Part shown: in pieces, positions 1-8,501 of the stretch
Numbering within the stretch: the stretch's first letter is position 1
Layout of the letters: every line of letters starts with the position of its first letter
NCBI GenBank assembly: GCA_016873715.1
Contig: VGWF01000021.1
Span: forward strand, 1-43,662
Direction: 5' to 3'
Length of the DNA stretch: 43,662 nucleotides
Source: Lentisphaerota bacterium
GTDB lineage: Bacteria > Verrucomicrobiota > Kiritimatiellia > PWTM01
The notes under the pieces: generated by a model
Database searches by the model: none
What the model was told of the DNA's origin: nothing
What the model saw: the letters and a program-made list of their open reading frames with translations, nothing else
Program-made: the position numbers and the translations under genes

Positions 1-759
1 GGGGCGGCCGAGGGTCGCGTTGAGGTTGGCGCCGTCGTAGTACATGAGGCCGTCGATGGCGTGCACGGCGTCGGCGATCTCGCGGATCCGCGCGGTGAAG
101 GTGCCCAGCGTGTCGGGACAGGTCAGCATGACGCCTGCGGTTTCGGGCGTGATGGCTTTCAGAAGCGCATCGACGTCCATCTGCCAGTCGCTGCGCGACG
201 GGATGGAGACCACGTCGTAGCCGGCGATGCGCGCGCTGGCCGGGTTGGTTCCGTGCGCGGCGTCGGGGATCACGATGTGGGTCTTGGCATTGCCGCGGTC
301 CTGGTGGTAGGCGGCCATCAGCATGACGCCGGTCAGCTCGCCGTGCGCCCCGGCGAGCGGCTGGAGCGTGAACTCGGCCATGCCGCAGATCTCGGAGAGC
401 ATGCGCTCCAGCTCGAAGAGCATCTGCAGCGCGCCCTGCGTGAGCTGGCCGCCGTGGCGCAGCTGCGGGAGGAGCGGGTGGAGATTCTCGAAGCCCGGCA
501 GCGCGGCGGCGGCCTCGCAGGCGCGCGGGTTGTACTTCATCGTGCAGGAGCCGAGCGGGTAGAAGTGGGTGTCGACCGAGAAGTTCCGGCGCGACAGGCC
601 CGTGAAGTGGCGGATCACGTCCAGCTCCGACGCCTCCGGCAGCGCGGCGGGTTCGGCGCGGCACATCGCGCGGTTCGACTCCAGCGACACCGGCCCGATG
701 GGCTCGGGCAGGCGCACGCCCCGGCGGCCCGGCACGCTCTTCTCGTAGATCAGGTCCAT
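1..759 (-). CDS. gcvPB: Glycine dehydrogenase (decarboxylating) subunit 2, 5' part
   Basis: This is the C-terminal-type P-protein subunit of the glycine cleavage system, a PLP enzyme that decarboxylates glycine and passes the aminomethyl group to GcvH. The visible 253 residues start with MDLIYEKSVPGRRG and contain the family stretches FYPLGSCTMKYNPR, PLAGAHGELTG and DAAHGTNPASAR. The PLP-binding lysine region and the C-terminus lie beyond the left edge, so the gene is cut by the window and not broken. The ATG at 759 fits the usual start of two-subunit P-proteins. The length and start show the split alpha/beta form, so gcvPA should lie nearby outside the window. It is divergent from the membrane-protein gene at 950. 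The identification is firm. Confidence 0.95.
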   Translation of the reverse strand, partial: MDLIYEKSVPGRRGVRLPEPIGPVSLESNRAMCRAEPAALPEASELDVIRHFTGLSRRNFSVDTHFYPLGSCTMKYNPRACEAAAALPGFENLHPLLPQLRHGGQLTQGALQMLFELERMLSEICGMAEFTLQPLAGAHGELTGVMLMAAYHQDRGNAKTHIVIPDAAHGTNPASARIAGYDVVSIPSRSDWQMDVDALLKAITPETAGVMLTCPDTLGTFTARIREIADAVHAIDGLMYYDGANLNATLGRP

Positions 760-826
760 GGTTGGCCTCGGTCCGGCGACGATACGTCCCCCGTGCCCCC
801 TCGGCAAGCGGGACGGGCAGGAGGAG

Positions 827-854
827 TTTCCATTTCCAGGTTTCAGGCTTCACG
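827..854. repeat. Degenerate heptanucleotide tandem array
   Basis: Four consecutive 7-base units (TTTCCAT, TTCCAGG, TTTCAGG, CTTCACG) lie in the 190-bp gap between the divergent gcvPB and membrane-protein genes. The period of 7 fades into GC-rich sequence downstream. No promoter could be assigned in the gap. It is one of several heptamer arrays of different sequence in this window. Confidence 0.5.
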
Positions 855-949
855 TTGGGCTCCGGTTTCCGGGTCCCCACTCCCGGCTTCCTTCCGCCGG
901 CATCGCGGGGTTGCCCGGTCGCGATTCAACCGCCATACTCCCGGGCGGC

Positions 950-3526
950 ATGTCCGGCACTTCCGCCATAGCGTCCCGGCTCCGGGCGTGGGCGCCCTCG
1001 GTCGTTCTGGCCGCGGGGGTGCTTGCGATCTGGGCCGTCTTCTCGTGGCCGCTGGCGGCGCACGTGACGGACGGAATCGCGTCGTCGTCGCACAACCGCG
1101 AGACCGGCGCGGTGCGGCGGATGATTCCCGGCGACCACCTGCAGCTCCTCTACACCTACTGGCTGGCCGGCGACATGATTGCCGGGCGGACGCCGTGGTT
1201 CCACAACCTCTACGAGTTCAACACGGGCGACGACGGCGAGTGCTTCCGCGTCCACGCCCAGTACGCGCCGTTCTCGTGGATCTTCGCGGCGACCTCCGCC
1301 GTCGCCGGCCGGGCCGCGGGGATGAACCTGGCGGGGCTCGTGTCGTTGTGGCTGACGGCGTGGTTGACGATGCGGCTCGCGCGGCGTTACGCGGAGGGCG
1401 ACGCGCTCGCGGTGCTGGCCGGCTGGCTCGCGATCCTGCTGCCGTTCCGCTGGATCATGCTGCTCGGCGGCAGCCCGATGGGCCACGCGATCACGTGGGT
1501 CCCGCTGCTCCTGCTCGGGGTCGACATCGTCGTGCGCGATCTGCGGGCGGCGGGCGGGTTCCTCGCGGGCCTCGGCCTGCTCTTCGCCTCGTGGGGCGAC
1601 AGCCACGTCCTCTTCTTCGGCGTCTTCGCCTGCGCGGGGTGGGTCGTGGTGGCGATCGTCGCCCGCGGCGGCTGGCCGTGGCGCGAGCGGAGGGCCTGGA
1701 TGGCGCTCCTCCGCGCGGCCGGCGCCGCGCTGGTCAGCCTGGTTCCGGCGCTGGTGATGCTCGCGTTCACCGTGGTGCGCCTCCGCGGGACCACGGCGGG
1801 CGTCCCGCGGGATCTCTCCGAGATCGCCCTCTTCTCGCCGCATCTGTCGGGCCTCTTCCGGTGGGGCGCCGGCGGGGTCGACAGCCATCTCTATCTCGGG
1901 TGGATCCCGTCCGCGATCGCAACGCTGGGCCTGGCCGGCTGGATCGCGGGCCGCCCGCGCTCGCCGGAGGCGTGGCGGCGGCTCGCGGTCTTCCTGCTGC
2001 TGCTGGCGGCGACGGCCGCCGTGATCGTACTGGCCACGGGGCCGCACGGCCCCCACGGCGGAGTCGTGTGGCGCGCGGCGCGCAAACTCGTGCCCCCCTA
2101 CCAGGCGATCCGTCAGCCGGCGAAGGTGCTCTGCCTTCTGCCGACCCTTGCGGCGGTCGGGCTGGTGGCGGGGCTGTCGGCATGGACCGGACTGCGGCGG
2201 CGTCCGGCGGCCGGCGCGGCGGCGGGTGCGCTGCTGGCCCTGGCGGTTGCGGCGGAGATGAAGGCGCAGATCCATGCGACGATCTGCACGCTCGATCACA
2301 GGCAGGGGGCCTACCAGGCGGTGGCCGCCCTCGCGCGCGCCGACGGCGTCGATCCGCGCGTCCTCGTCCTGCCGCTCTGGCCGGGCGACTCCGCCTACGG
2401 CTCCGTCTACCTGCACTACGCCTCGCTCTACCGGGTCCGCATGGCGAGCGGGTACTCGCCGGCGGTCCGGCCGTCCTACATCGAGGGGTTCTTCGAGCGG
2501 TTCAAGGACTTCAACCACGGCGGGATTCCGGATGCCTCGCTGGACGCGCTGCTCGGAAGGGGCATCCGCGCGATCCTGTTCCACGAGGACCTGTTCCCGG
2601 AGAAGGTCAGCCCGTTTCCCGCCGGACGCACGCTCGAGGCGCTGCGCCGGCATCCGCGGCTGCGGGTCCTCGCGCAGGACGGCCGGGTCTGGGCCTTCGG
2701 GATCCTGGCCCCCGGGGCCGCGCGGGCCGACGCGGGAGCGGTCGAGGCCTACGCGGATCCGTGGCCGCCCGCGCGCCGCAGCGAGATCGAGCGCGCCGCG
2801 CCGCGCGTGACGGCCGTTGACGACTCCTCCTGCAGCCGCGGATCGTACGGCGCGTTGGAGCGCGAGGGCGACGGCTTCGTCCTGCCGCGCGTGCCGCCGC
2901 ATGCCGAACCGGGCGCCGCGTGGTGGATGCGCGTCCGCGGCGACGGCGAGTTGTCGATCGCGTGGTCGCCCGGCGACGGCGAGGACGGGCCGCGGGCCGT
3001 GGTGCGGGTCGATTCCGGCTCCGCATGGACATGGCTGCGCGTGCCGCCGCCGGACGAGGTTCGGGACCGGGACCGCGTCACGCTCTCCGCCTCGTGGGCC
3101 TCGGGACGCGTGGGGGCCGACGTTGCGCTCTTCGCCGCCGCCGGGCCGCTCTCGATGAAGCCCGGCGAATCGCGCAGTTTCCCCGCGGCGACGTTCTTCC
3201 GCGCCGGCCACACGGCGCCCGGCGGCGCCGTGGTCTTCGATCCGGAACGCGATCCGGCGGACCGCGTCTTCTACGGTCCCTTCCGGCCGCTGGCGCCCGG
3301 CCGCTACCGCGCCGCCCTCGAGTTCGACACGCCCGCGGCGGCGGGCGAAGCGCCCGGGTCGTTCGCCGTCGAGGGCGTGGACGCGACGCCCGCGCCCGTC
3401 GCGGCCGGCCGCGCGGCGGAGGTCGAGTTCGTGCAGGTTGCCGATACGCCGTTCGTCGCATCCTTCACCTTCTCCCGCACGGCGCCCGTCACGGTGCAGC
3501 GCCTCGTGCTGCTGCGCCTCGAGTAG
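950..3526 (+). CDS. Large multi-pass membrane protein, GT-C-like, function unknown
   Basis: I do not recognise a characterised family. The 858-residue product has an N-terminal hydrophobic helix (about residues 11-32) and then about ten further membrane spans up to roughly residue 490. The first extracytoplasmic loop carries PGDHLQLLYTYWLAGD and PWFHNLYEFNTGDDGE, acidic and aromatic-rich as in the first loop of GT-C-fold glycosyltransferases and YfhO-type proteins. The last 350 residues are soluble and rich in beta-type sequence. A sugar transfer role from a lipid donor is inference. The ATG at 950 was preferred over the earlier in-frame ATG at 758 because the intervening 64 residues are low-complexity and precede the first membrane helix; no clear ribosome site is seen. 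Its final coding bases recur at 3992-4051. Confidence 0.7.
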   Translation: MSGTSAIASRLRAWAPSVVLAAGVLAIWAVFSWPLAAHVTDGIASSSHNRETGAVRRMIPGDHLQLLYTYWLAGDMIAGRTPWFHNLYEFNTGDDGECFRVHAQYAPFSWIFAATSAVAGRAAGMNLAGLVSLWLTAWLTMRLARRYAEGDALAVLAGWLAILLPFRWIMLLGGSPMGHAITWVPLLLLGVDIVVRDLRAAGGFLAGLGLLFASWGDSHVLFFGVFACAGWVVVAIVARGGWPWRERRAWMALLRAAGAALVSLVPALVMLAFTVVRLRGTTAGVPRDLSEIALFSPHLSGLFRWGAGGVDSHLYLGWIPSAIATLGLAGWIAGRPRSPEAWRRLAVFLLLLAATAAVIVLATGPHGPHGGVVWRAARKLVPPYQAIRQPAKVLCLLPTLAAVGLVAGLSAWTGLRRRPAAGAAAGALLALAVAAEMKAQIHATICTLDHRQGAYQAVAALARADGVDPRVLVLPLWPGDSAYGSVYLHYASLYRVRMASGYSPAVRPSYIEGFFERFKDFNHGGIPDASLDALLGRGIRAILFHEDLFPEKVSPFPAGRTLEALRRHPRLRVLAQDGRVWAFGILAPGAARADAGAVEAYADPWPPARRSEIERAAPRVTAVDDSSCSRGSYGALEREGDGFVLPRVPPHAEPGAAWWMRVRGDGELSIAWSPGDGEDGPRAVVRVDSGSAWTWLRVPPPDEVRDRDRVTLSASWASGRVGADVALFAAAGPLSMKPGESRSFPAATFFRAGHTAPGGAVVFDPERDPADRVFYGPFRPLAPGRYRAALEFDTPAAAGEAPGSFAVEGVDATPAPVAAGRAAEVEFVQVADTPFVASFTFSRTAPVTVQRLVLLRLE

Positions 3527-3548
3527 GCCCTGCCGCCAGGGTCGAACA

Positions 3549-3976
3549 TTGCTTCGAGGGCCTCCCGCACGGCGCCGACGGAGCGGCGCCCTCCAGGGCC
3601 GTCCTTTCGAACACGTCGGGCGATCAGGGATAGGCGTTGCTTCGAGGGTCTCACGCACGGCGCCGACGGAGCGGCGCCCTCCAGGGCCGTCCTTTGATTT
3701 ACGTGGAACAGGTCGGGTTGATCAGGGATAAGCCTTGCTTCGAGAGCCTCACGCACGGCGCCGACCCTGCTTCGCGAGGACGCTTCGCAGGGCAGGCGCA
3801 GCGGCGCCCTCCAGGGCCGTCCTTTCGATTTCCATGGAACAGGTCGGATCGATCAGGGATGGACGTTGCTTCGAGGGCCTCACTCACGGCGCCGACCCTG
3901 CTTCGCGAGGACGCTTCGCAGGGCAGGCACAGCGGCGCCCTCCAGGGCCGTCCTTTCGACTTCCATGGAACAGGTC
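3549..3976. repeat. Four tandem copies of a hairpin-forming repeat
   Basis: Four units begin with TTGCTTCGAG at 3549, 3637, 3735 and 3866. They share the order: that head, a hairpin core, CCTCCAGGGCCGTCCTTT, and (copies 2-4) GGAACAGGTC. Copies 1-3 also have GATCAGGGAT. The core in copies 1 and 2 is GGCGCCG-ACGGAG-CGGCGCC, a 7-bp stem with a 6-base loop (3571-3590, 3659-3678). In copies 3 and 4 the same stem encloses 38 bases, which can form their own CCCTGC/GCAGGG stem. Unit lengths are about 88, 98, 131 and 111. The array fills most of the 594-bp gap before the GH78 gene; open frames through it are repeat-derived and not taken as genes. Confidence 0.85.
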
Positions 3977-3982
3977 CTGGAG

Positions 3983-4002
3983 GGCCGCGCTCCGTCGCGG
4001 CC
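3983..4002. repeat. Stem-swapped variant of the hairpin, opposite orientation
   Basis: GGCCGCG-CTCCGT-CGCGGCC forms a perfect 7-bp stem. Its loop CTCCGT is the reverse complement of the ACGGAG loop in the upstream repeats, and the flanking CCTGGAGG is the complement of their CCTCCAGG. The element is therefore the same hairpin family inverted, with both stem arms changed in a compensating way. Confidence 0.7.
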
Positions 4003-4051
4003 GGCCGCGTGGCGGAGGTCGAGCTTGCGCAGGTTGCCGATGCGCCGTTCG
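3992..4051 (+). pseudogene. Displaced 60-bp copy of the membrane gene's 3' coding end
   Basis: These 60 bases align without gaps to 3396-3455 inside the membrane-protein gene, with five mismatches, all transitions. Translated in the matching frame the copy reads VAAGRVAEVELAQVADAPF against VAAGRAAEVEFVQVADTPF in the gene. Similarity stops right after this block. It is either the remnant of a tandem paralogue or a fragment carried along when the hairpin repeats expanded; its left edge overlaps the inverted hairpin. Confidence 0.7.
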
Positions 4052-4120
4052 GGATTGTCCACCGCGCGGTCGCTGCGGCATGATGACGCGGGCGGCGTCC
4101 GGCCGCCCGGGAGGCGTCCG

Positions 4121-5902
4121 ATGAAGCACCTGTCGCTGGCCGTGTCGATCCTGGGAGCCGTTGCAACCGCGACGGCCGCCGACCCCGTTTCACACCTCGC
4201 ACGGTGTGCAACGAACCACCCGGCGGCGGCGGCGGCGGGGCGGATGGCGCGGGACGTCCGCGGACGGACCTACGTCGCCCCGGCTCGCGTGATGTGGACG
4301 GAGGGTGCGGAGCGGACCGACCGTCTCGTCGAGGACCCGCGCGGCCAGGTCTTCGTGCAGAACCCGGGCGTCTGCCGGCTGACGCGCAAGGACGGCGCTC
4401 CCGCCGCCGTGCTGGTCGACTTCGGTCTCGAGCTGCACGGCGCGCTCCAGATCCTCGTCGGCAACACGCCGGGCAACAAGCCGGCGCGGATCCGCGTACG
4501 GCTGGGCGAGTCGGCGGCCGAGGCGATGAGCGACATCGGCGGCCCGAAGAACGCGACCAACGACCACGCGATCCGCGACGACACGATGCTCGTCCCGTGG
4601 CTCGGCACGCGCGAGTTCGGCCCGTCGGGCTTCCGGTTCGCGCGGATCGACCTGCTCGACGACGGCGCGCTCGACCTCGTCGGCCTGCGCGCCATCCTGC
4701 TCGTGCGCGACCTCGAGTACCTCGGCTCCTTCCGGTGCAGCGACGAGCGCCTCAACCGCATCTGGATCACGGCCGCGTGGACCGCGCACCTCAACCTCCA
4801 GGACTACCTCTGGGACGGCATCAAGCGCGACCGGCTCGTCTGGATCGGCGACATGCACCCCGAGACCATGGCCCTCGCCACCGTCTTCGGCCGCGCGCCG
4901 GCGATCGAGGCGAGCCTCGACCTCGTCCGCGACGCGACACCGCTTCCGCAGTGGATGAACGGCATCAGCTCGTACTCGATGTGGTGGATCCTGATCCACC
5001 GGGACTGGTACCGCTTCCACGGCGACCTCGACTACCTGCGCGATCAGAAGGCCTACCTCGTCCCGCTGCTCGACCGCCTGCTCTCGAAGATCGGCCCCGA
5101 CGGCGCCGAGCGACTCGACGGCATGCGGTTCCTCGACTGGCCCACCGCGGGAAACAAGCCGGCGGTCCACGCCGGCCTCCAGGCGCTGCTCGCGATGACC
5201 CTCGATGCCGGCGCGGAGATCTGCACGACCCTCGGCGACGCCGACGCCGCCGGGCGCGCCGCCGCCGGCGCGAAGCGTCTGCGGGCGAACGTGCCGGACG
5301 CGGGCGGCAGCAAGCAGGCGGCCGCGCTCCTCTCGCTGGCCGGCTTCGGCGACCCCGTGGCCTACAACCGCGACGTGCTCGCCGTTGGCGGCGCGAAGGA
5401 CATGTCCACCTTCTACGGCTACTACATGCTCGAGGCGCGCGCGAAGGCCGGCGATGTCCAGGGCGGCCTCGACGCGATCCGCACCTACTGGGGCGCCATG
5501 CTCGACCGCGGGGCGACCTCCTTCTGGGAGGACTTCAACCTCGACTGGCTCCCGGGCGCGTCGCGCATCGACGAACTGCCCGCCGCGGACGAGAAGGACC
5601 TCCACGGCGACTTCGGCGCGCACTGCTACAAGGGTTTCCGCCACAGCCTCTGCCACGGCTGGGCGTCCGGTCCCGCGCCGTGGCTCACGCGCCACGTCCT
5701 CGGCGTCGAAGGGGTCGAGCCGGGCGCGAAGACGGTTCGCGTGGCGCCCGTCCTCGGCGACCTCGCGTGGGCCGAGGGCACGTTCCCCACGCCGGCCGGA
5801 GTGCTCAAGGTTCGCCACGACAAGCGCCCCGACGGCACGGTCGAATCGAAGATCGACGCGCCGCCGGGCGTGAAGATCGTCGGCCCGGCCGCGCGGAAAT
5901 GA
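4121..5902 (+). CDS. Exported GH78-like alpha-L-rhamnosidase family protein
   Basis: Predicted glycoside hydrolase with a six-hairpin (alpha/alpha)6 barrel of the GH78 type, which releases alpha-L-rhamnose by inversion. Residues 1-20 form a signal peptide (MKHLSLAVSILGAVATATAA). An N-terminal beta domain with VDFGLELHGALQI precedes the barrel. The barrel shows IKRDRLVWIGDMHPE, the counterpart of the GH78 motif around the acidic active site, and GATSFWEDF, which matches the conserved GATT-x-WE segment. The C-terminal beta-sandwich is short. At 593 residues it is smaller than typical multi-domain GH78 enzymes. The start is set by GGGAGG about 7 bases upstream and by the signal peptide; longer upstream frames run into the repeat array. 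Rhamnose specificity is inferred from the family only. An STN protein follows after 7 bases, probably in one transcript. Confidence 0.8.
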   Translation: MKHLSLAVSILGAVATATAADPVSHLARCATNHPAAAAAGRMARDVRGRTYVAPARVMWTEGAERTDRLVEDPRGQVFVQNPGVCRLTRKDGAPAAVLVDFGLELHGALQILVGNTPGNKPARIRVRLGESAAEAMSDIGGPKNATNDHAIRDDTMLVPWLGTREFGPSGFRFARIDLLDDGALDLVGLRAILLVRDLEYLGSFRCSDERLNRIWITAAWTAHLNLQDYLWDGIKRDRLVWIGDMHPETMALATVFGRAPAIEASLDLVRDATPLPQWMNGISSYSMWWILIHRDWYRFHGDLDYLRDQKAYLVPLLDRLLSKIGPDGAERLDGMRFLDWPTAGNKPAVHAGLQALLAMTLDAGAEICTTLGDADAAGRAAAGAKRLRANVPDAGGSKQAAALLSLAGFGDPVAYNRDVLAVGGAKDMSTFYGYYMLEARAKAGDVQGGLDAIRTYWGAMLDRGATSFWEDFNLDWLPGASRIDELPAADEKDLHGDFGAHCYKGFRHSLCHGWASGPAPWLTRHVLGVEGVEPGAKTVRVAPVLGDLAWAEGTFPTPAGVLKVRHDKRPDGTVESKIDAPPGVKIVGPAARK

Positions 5903-5909
5903 GTTGATC

Positions 5910-6986
5910 ATGAAAATGGCCCGCGCGCCCGTTCTCGCCGCGGCGGCGGCCCTGGCGGCTCTCGCCGCCTCCGCCGCGACGGTGCAGGAGAAGCTGGAGA
6001 CCATCGTCTTCCCGTCCGTTGAGTTCCGGCAGGCCGCCCTTCCGGACGTCCTCGAATACCTCCGCCAGGCCTCCCGCAGGGAGGATCCCGGGAAGACGGG
6101 CGTGGAAATCGTCGCCCGCGACCTGCCGGAGGGCCTGGTGATCACGCTGAACCTGCGGAGGGTGCGGCTTGGCGATGTGCTGCGATACGTCGCGGAGATC
6201 AGCGGTGCGGTGATGGTCGTGGACGGCGACCGCGTCGTTCTGCGGCCCGGCTCTTCCCCGGCGCTCCCCGAGGCCGGGCCGCCGCCGCCCCCGGATCCGG
6301 ACACGCTGCGCCGGCTGAAGGAGATCGTGATCCCGTCGGTCGAGTTCCGCGAAGCCAGCCTTGTGGATGTGATGAGTTTCCTGCGGGACGCATCCGAGGC
6401 CCTCGCGAAGGACCCCGCCGGAGTGAACCTTGTCCTGAAGCCCGGTCCCCGCGGGGAGTTCCCGCCGTCACACCCGGGGCCCGACGTGGATCCGTTCGCT
6501 CCTGCGATGCCGCCGGGAACCGGGGATGGGCCCGGCATCACGCTCCAGATGCGGCGGGCGCCCCTGGGCGAGGTCCTCCGGCAGGTCGCGCGTCTTGCCG
6601 GCATGGATCTGCTGATCGAGGGCAGCACGGTCGTGATGGCTCCGGGGGGCGAGGCGGCGCGCGGGGCGGTGTTCCGCACGGAGGTCGATGTCGCGCGGGC
6701 CGGCGAGGCGAAGTACACGCTCAAGGTGAAGGTGTACGAGACGCCGGCCGGCGGGAAGGAGATCGTGCTGGCGAGTCCGTGGCTGTCCCTCGAGGCGGCG
6801 AAGGAGGGGGCGGTGACCGTCGGCGAGGAGGATGCACCCGGCGATCTGCGCGAGGGAGTGAAGTTGAGGGCCTCGGTCCGCGAGAGAGCCGGCGGGCTTG
6901 CGGAGATCGACTGCGAAGTGACCGTGATCCGGGGGCGGCGGACCGCATGGTCCTCGCGCCAGACGACGCGGTTGCCGGCGCCGTAG
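5910..6986 (+). CDS. Exported protein with two STN-like repeats
   Basis: The 358-residue product has a signal peptide (ending near ALAASAA) and two homologous units. Both contain PSVEFR, then a helix LPDVLEYLRQAS or LVDVMSFLRDAS, an ITLNLRR or ITLQMRR strand, the helix LGDVLRYVAEISG or LGEVLRQVARLAG, and a final strand with VVLRPG or VVMAPG. This is the pattern of the secretin/TonB N-terminal short domain (STN). A Pro-rich linker separates the units, and about 110 beta-rich residues follow. No secretin pore domain is present, so it is not itself a secretin. In PVC-group bacteria such proteins are common but mostly uncharacterised. The ATG at 5910 (MKMARAP) is preferred over TTG at 5904. It follows the GH78 gene by 7 bases and converges with the kinase gene. 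Confidence 0.75.
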   Translation: MKMARAPVLAAAAALAALAASAATVQEKLETIVFPSVEFRQAALPDVLEYLRQASRREDPGKTGVEIVARDLPEGLVITLNLRRVRLGDVLRYVAEISGAVMVVDGDRVVLRPGSSPALPEAGPPPPPDPDTLRRLKEIVIPSVEFREASLVDVMSFLRDASEALAKDPAGVNLVLKPGPRGEFPPSHPGPDVDPFAPAMPPGTGDGPGITLQMRRAPLGEVLRQVARLAGMDLLIEGSTVVMAPGGEAARGAVFRTEVDVARAGEAKYTLKVKVYETPAGGKEIVLASPWLSLEAAKEGAVTVGEEDAPGDLREGVKLRASVRERAGGLAEIDCEVTVIRGRRTAWSSRQTTRLPAP

Positions 6987-6996
6987 CGCCGGAGGC

Positions 6997-8418
6997 TCAG
7001 CCCCGGGGCGGGGGCGTGCCGCTCGCCTGCCGCAGGGCGGCGGCGAGGGCGGCGGCGGAACCGAAGCGGTCGGCGGGGTTCTGCGCGAAGCTGCGGTTCA
7101 GCACGGCCTGGACGTCCGGGTCCAGTTCGGAGGCCGAGATCGGCCGGTAGTCGCAGGTGTGGTCGGGCATCGTGTCGCCGGCGTGATCGGGCATCGATCC
7201 GGTCAGCAGTTCGTGCAGCGTGACGCCGAGGGAGTAGATGTCCATCGCCGGCCCGGGTCTGCCCCCGCGGGCCTGCTCGGGGCTCATGTAGAAGGGGGTT
7301 CCCACGACGTCCTCCTCGTCCGGCTTCGCCAGCGCCGCGAGGGATCCGAGCCCGAAGTCGATGATCCGCAGCACGTGCTTCGAGTCGATCATCAGGTTGT
7401 CGGGTTTGAGGTCGAGATGGTGGACGCCGTGCCCGTGCGCGTAGGTCAGGGCCGCGGCGCAGGCGTCGGCGACCGCCAGCACGGCCTCGACCGGCAGCCG
7501 CCCGGAATGCGTCAGGATCCGCCGCAGCGTGGCCCCGTCGATGAACTCCATCACCAGGTAGACGAGGCCGCCCTGCCGCTCGAGGGTATGGAGCCGGACG
7601 ATGTTCGGGTGGGAGAGCTGCACGGCGTCGCGCGCCTCCGCCACGAGCCCCTCGACAACCTTCGGGTCGCGCGCGAACGGTTCGGAGATGAGCTTGAGGA
7701 CGACCGGAAGGTCGAGCAGCGAGTCGTGCGCGCGGTAGATGGCGCCGAGGCCGCCCTGGCCGATCATCTGCAGGCCGGTGTAGCGGGCGGCCACCCGGGG
7801 AGGCTTCACCGGAGGGGCGAAGGTCGGCCGGGCGCCCGGTGCGGCGCGCGGGGGGTCCGGCGGAGGCGGCGCCGTCCGCGCGCCGGGCTTGGGCACGACG
7901 ATCCGCACCGTGCGCCGGGCCGCGGGCGCGGGGGTGGGGGGCGGCGCCGGGATCCGGATCCTGGGCTTCGCGGCGGGCGCACCCGGGCGGGCCGCTGCGC
8001 GCTTCCGGTGCACCTCAAGGGCTTCGGCCACGCAGTCGCAGAGGGCCGCCGCATGCCACGGCTTCTCGATCACCCGCCAGACATGGCCCACGTTGACGGC
8101 GTCGAGGAGCGCCTCCTTCGTCGCGTAGCCGGTGACGAGGATCGACACGATGTCGGGATTCCGGCGGTGCGCCTCGGCCAGGATCTCCGTGCCCTCGTGC
8201 ACGGGCATCCGGAGGTCGCAGAGGAGGACGGCGATGTCGCTGGCGGCGACGACCTGGAGCGCGACCTCCGCATCCGTGCACACCAGGATCTCGACGCCGG
8301 GAATCTTCAAGGCGATGTGGCGGCGCGTCATCTCCGCGATGGTCGGCTCGTCGTCGACGACCAGGATCGGCGGCCTCCGGCGCCCCGTCTTCCCGTGCGA
8401 TCTCCCCGCGTCAGGCAT
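6997..8418 (-). CDS. Response-regulator receiver fused to a Ser/Thr protein kinase
   Basis: A cytosolic 473-residue fusion. Residues 17-135 form a CheY-like receiver with acidic pair D22/D23, phospho-acceptor D68 (LLCDLRMP), T96 and K119 (EKPW), so it looks competent. Residues 136-207 are a Pro/Ala-rich linker. Residues 210-470 form a Hanks-type kinase with glycine loop GQGGLGAIYRAHD, the VVLKLI lysine, catalytic loop HLDLKPDN (D336), DFGLGS and SPEQA. The catalytic loop has Leu where HRD kinases have Arg, as in non-RD kinases, so activation may not need activation-loop phosphorylation. There is no membrane helix or PASTA domain. A histidine kinase could thus gate Ser/Thr phosphorylation; no partner is in the window. 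It is divergent from the NHL gene (83 bp apart). Confidence 0.9.
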   Translation of the reverse strand: MPDAGRSHGKTGRRRPPILVVDDEPTIAEMTRRHIALKIPGVEILVCTDAEVALQVVAASDIAVLLCDLRMPVHEGTEILAEAHRRNPDIVSILVTGYATKEALLDAVNVGHVWRVIEKPWHAAALCDCVAEALEVHRKRAAARPGAPAAKPRIRIPAPPPTPAPAARRTVRIVVPKPGARTAPPPPDPPRAAPGARPTFAPPVKPPRVAARYTGLQMIGQGGLGAIYRAHDSLLDLPVVLKLISEPFARDPKVVEGLVAEARDAVQLSHPNIVRLHTLERQGGLVYLVMEFIDGATLRRILTHSGRLPVEAVLAVADACAAALTYAHGHGVHHLDLKPDNLMIDSKHVLRIIDFGLGSLAALAKPDEEDVVGTPFYMSPEQARGGRPGPAMDIYSLGVTLHELLTGSMPDHAGDTMPDHTCDYRPISASELDPDVQAVLNRSFAQNPADRFGSAAALAAALRQASGTPPPRG

Positions 8419-8501
8419 CCGGGAAGAATACCGAACCCGCGTCGCGGGAAAAGATCGGAATTCGAGGGCGGTTCGGGCAGGATGGCCGCGAGGGATCCCG
8501 C

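Noticed and set aside
61-2820. Long plus-strand frame crossing gcvPB
   Set aside because: Overlaps a clear gcvPB on the other strand and the true frame of the membrane gene; composition is shadow-like.
926-3658. Long open frame on the minus strand opposite the membrane-protein gene
   Set aside because: Arg/Pro/Gly-rich low-complexity product without domains; a GC-rich shadow. The plus-strand frame has membrane helices and normal composition.
3637-4124. Several short open frames in the repeat array
   Set aside because: They contain the same repeated peptide in each copy and have no ribosome site; they are repeat-derived.
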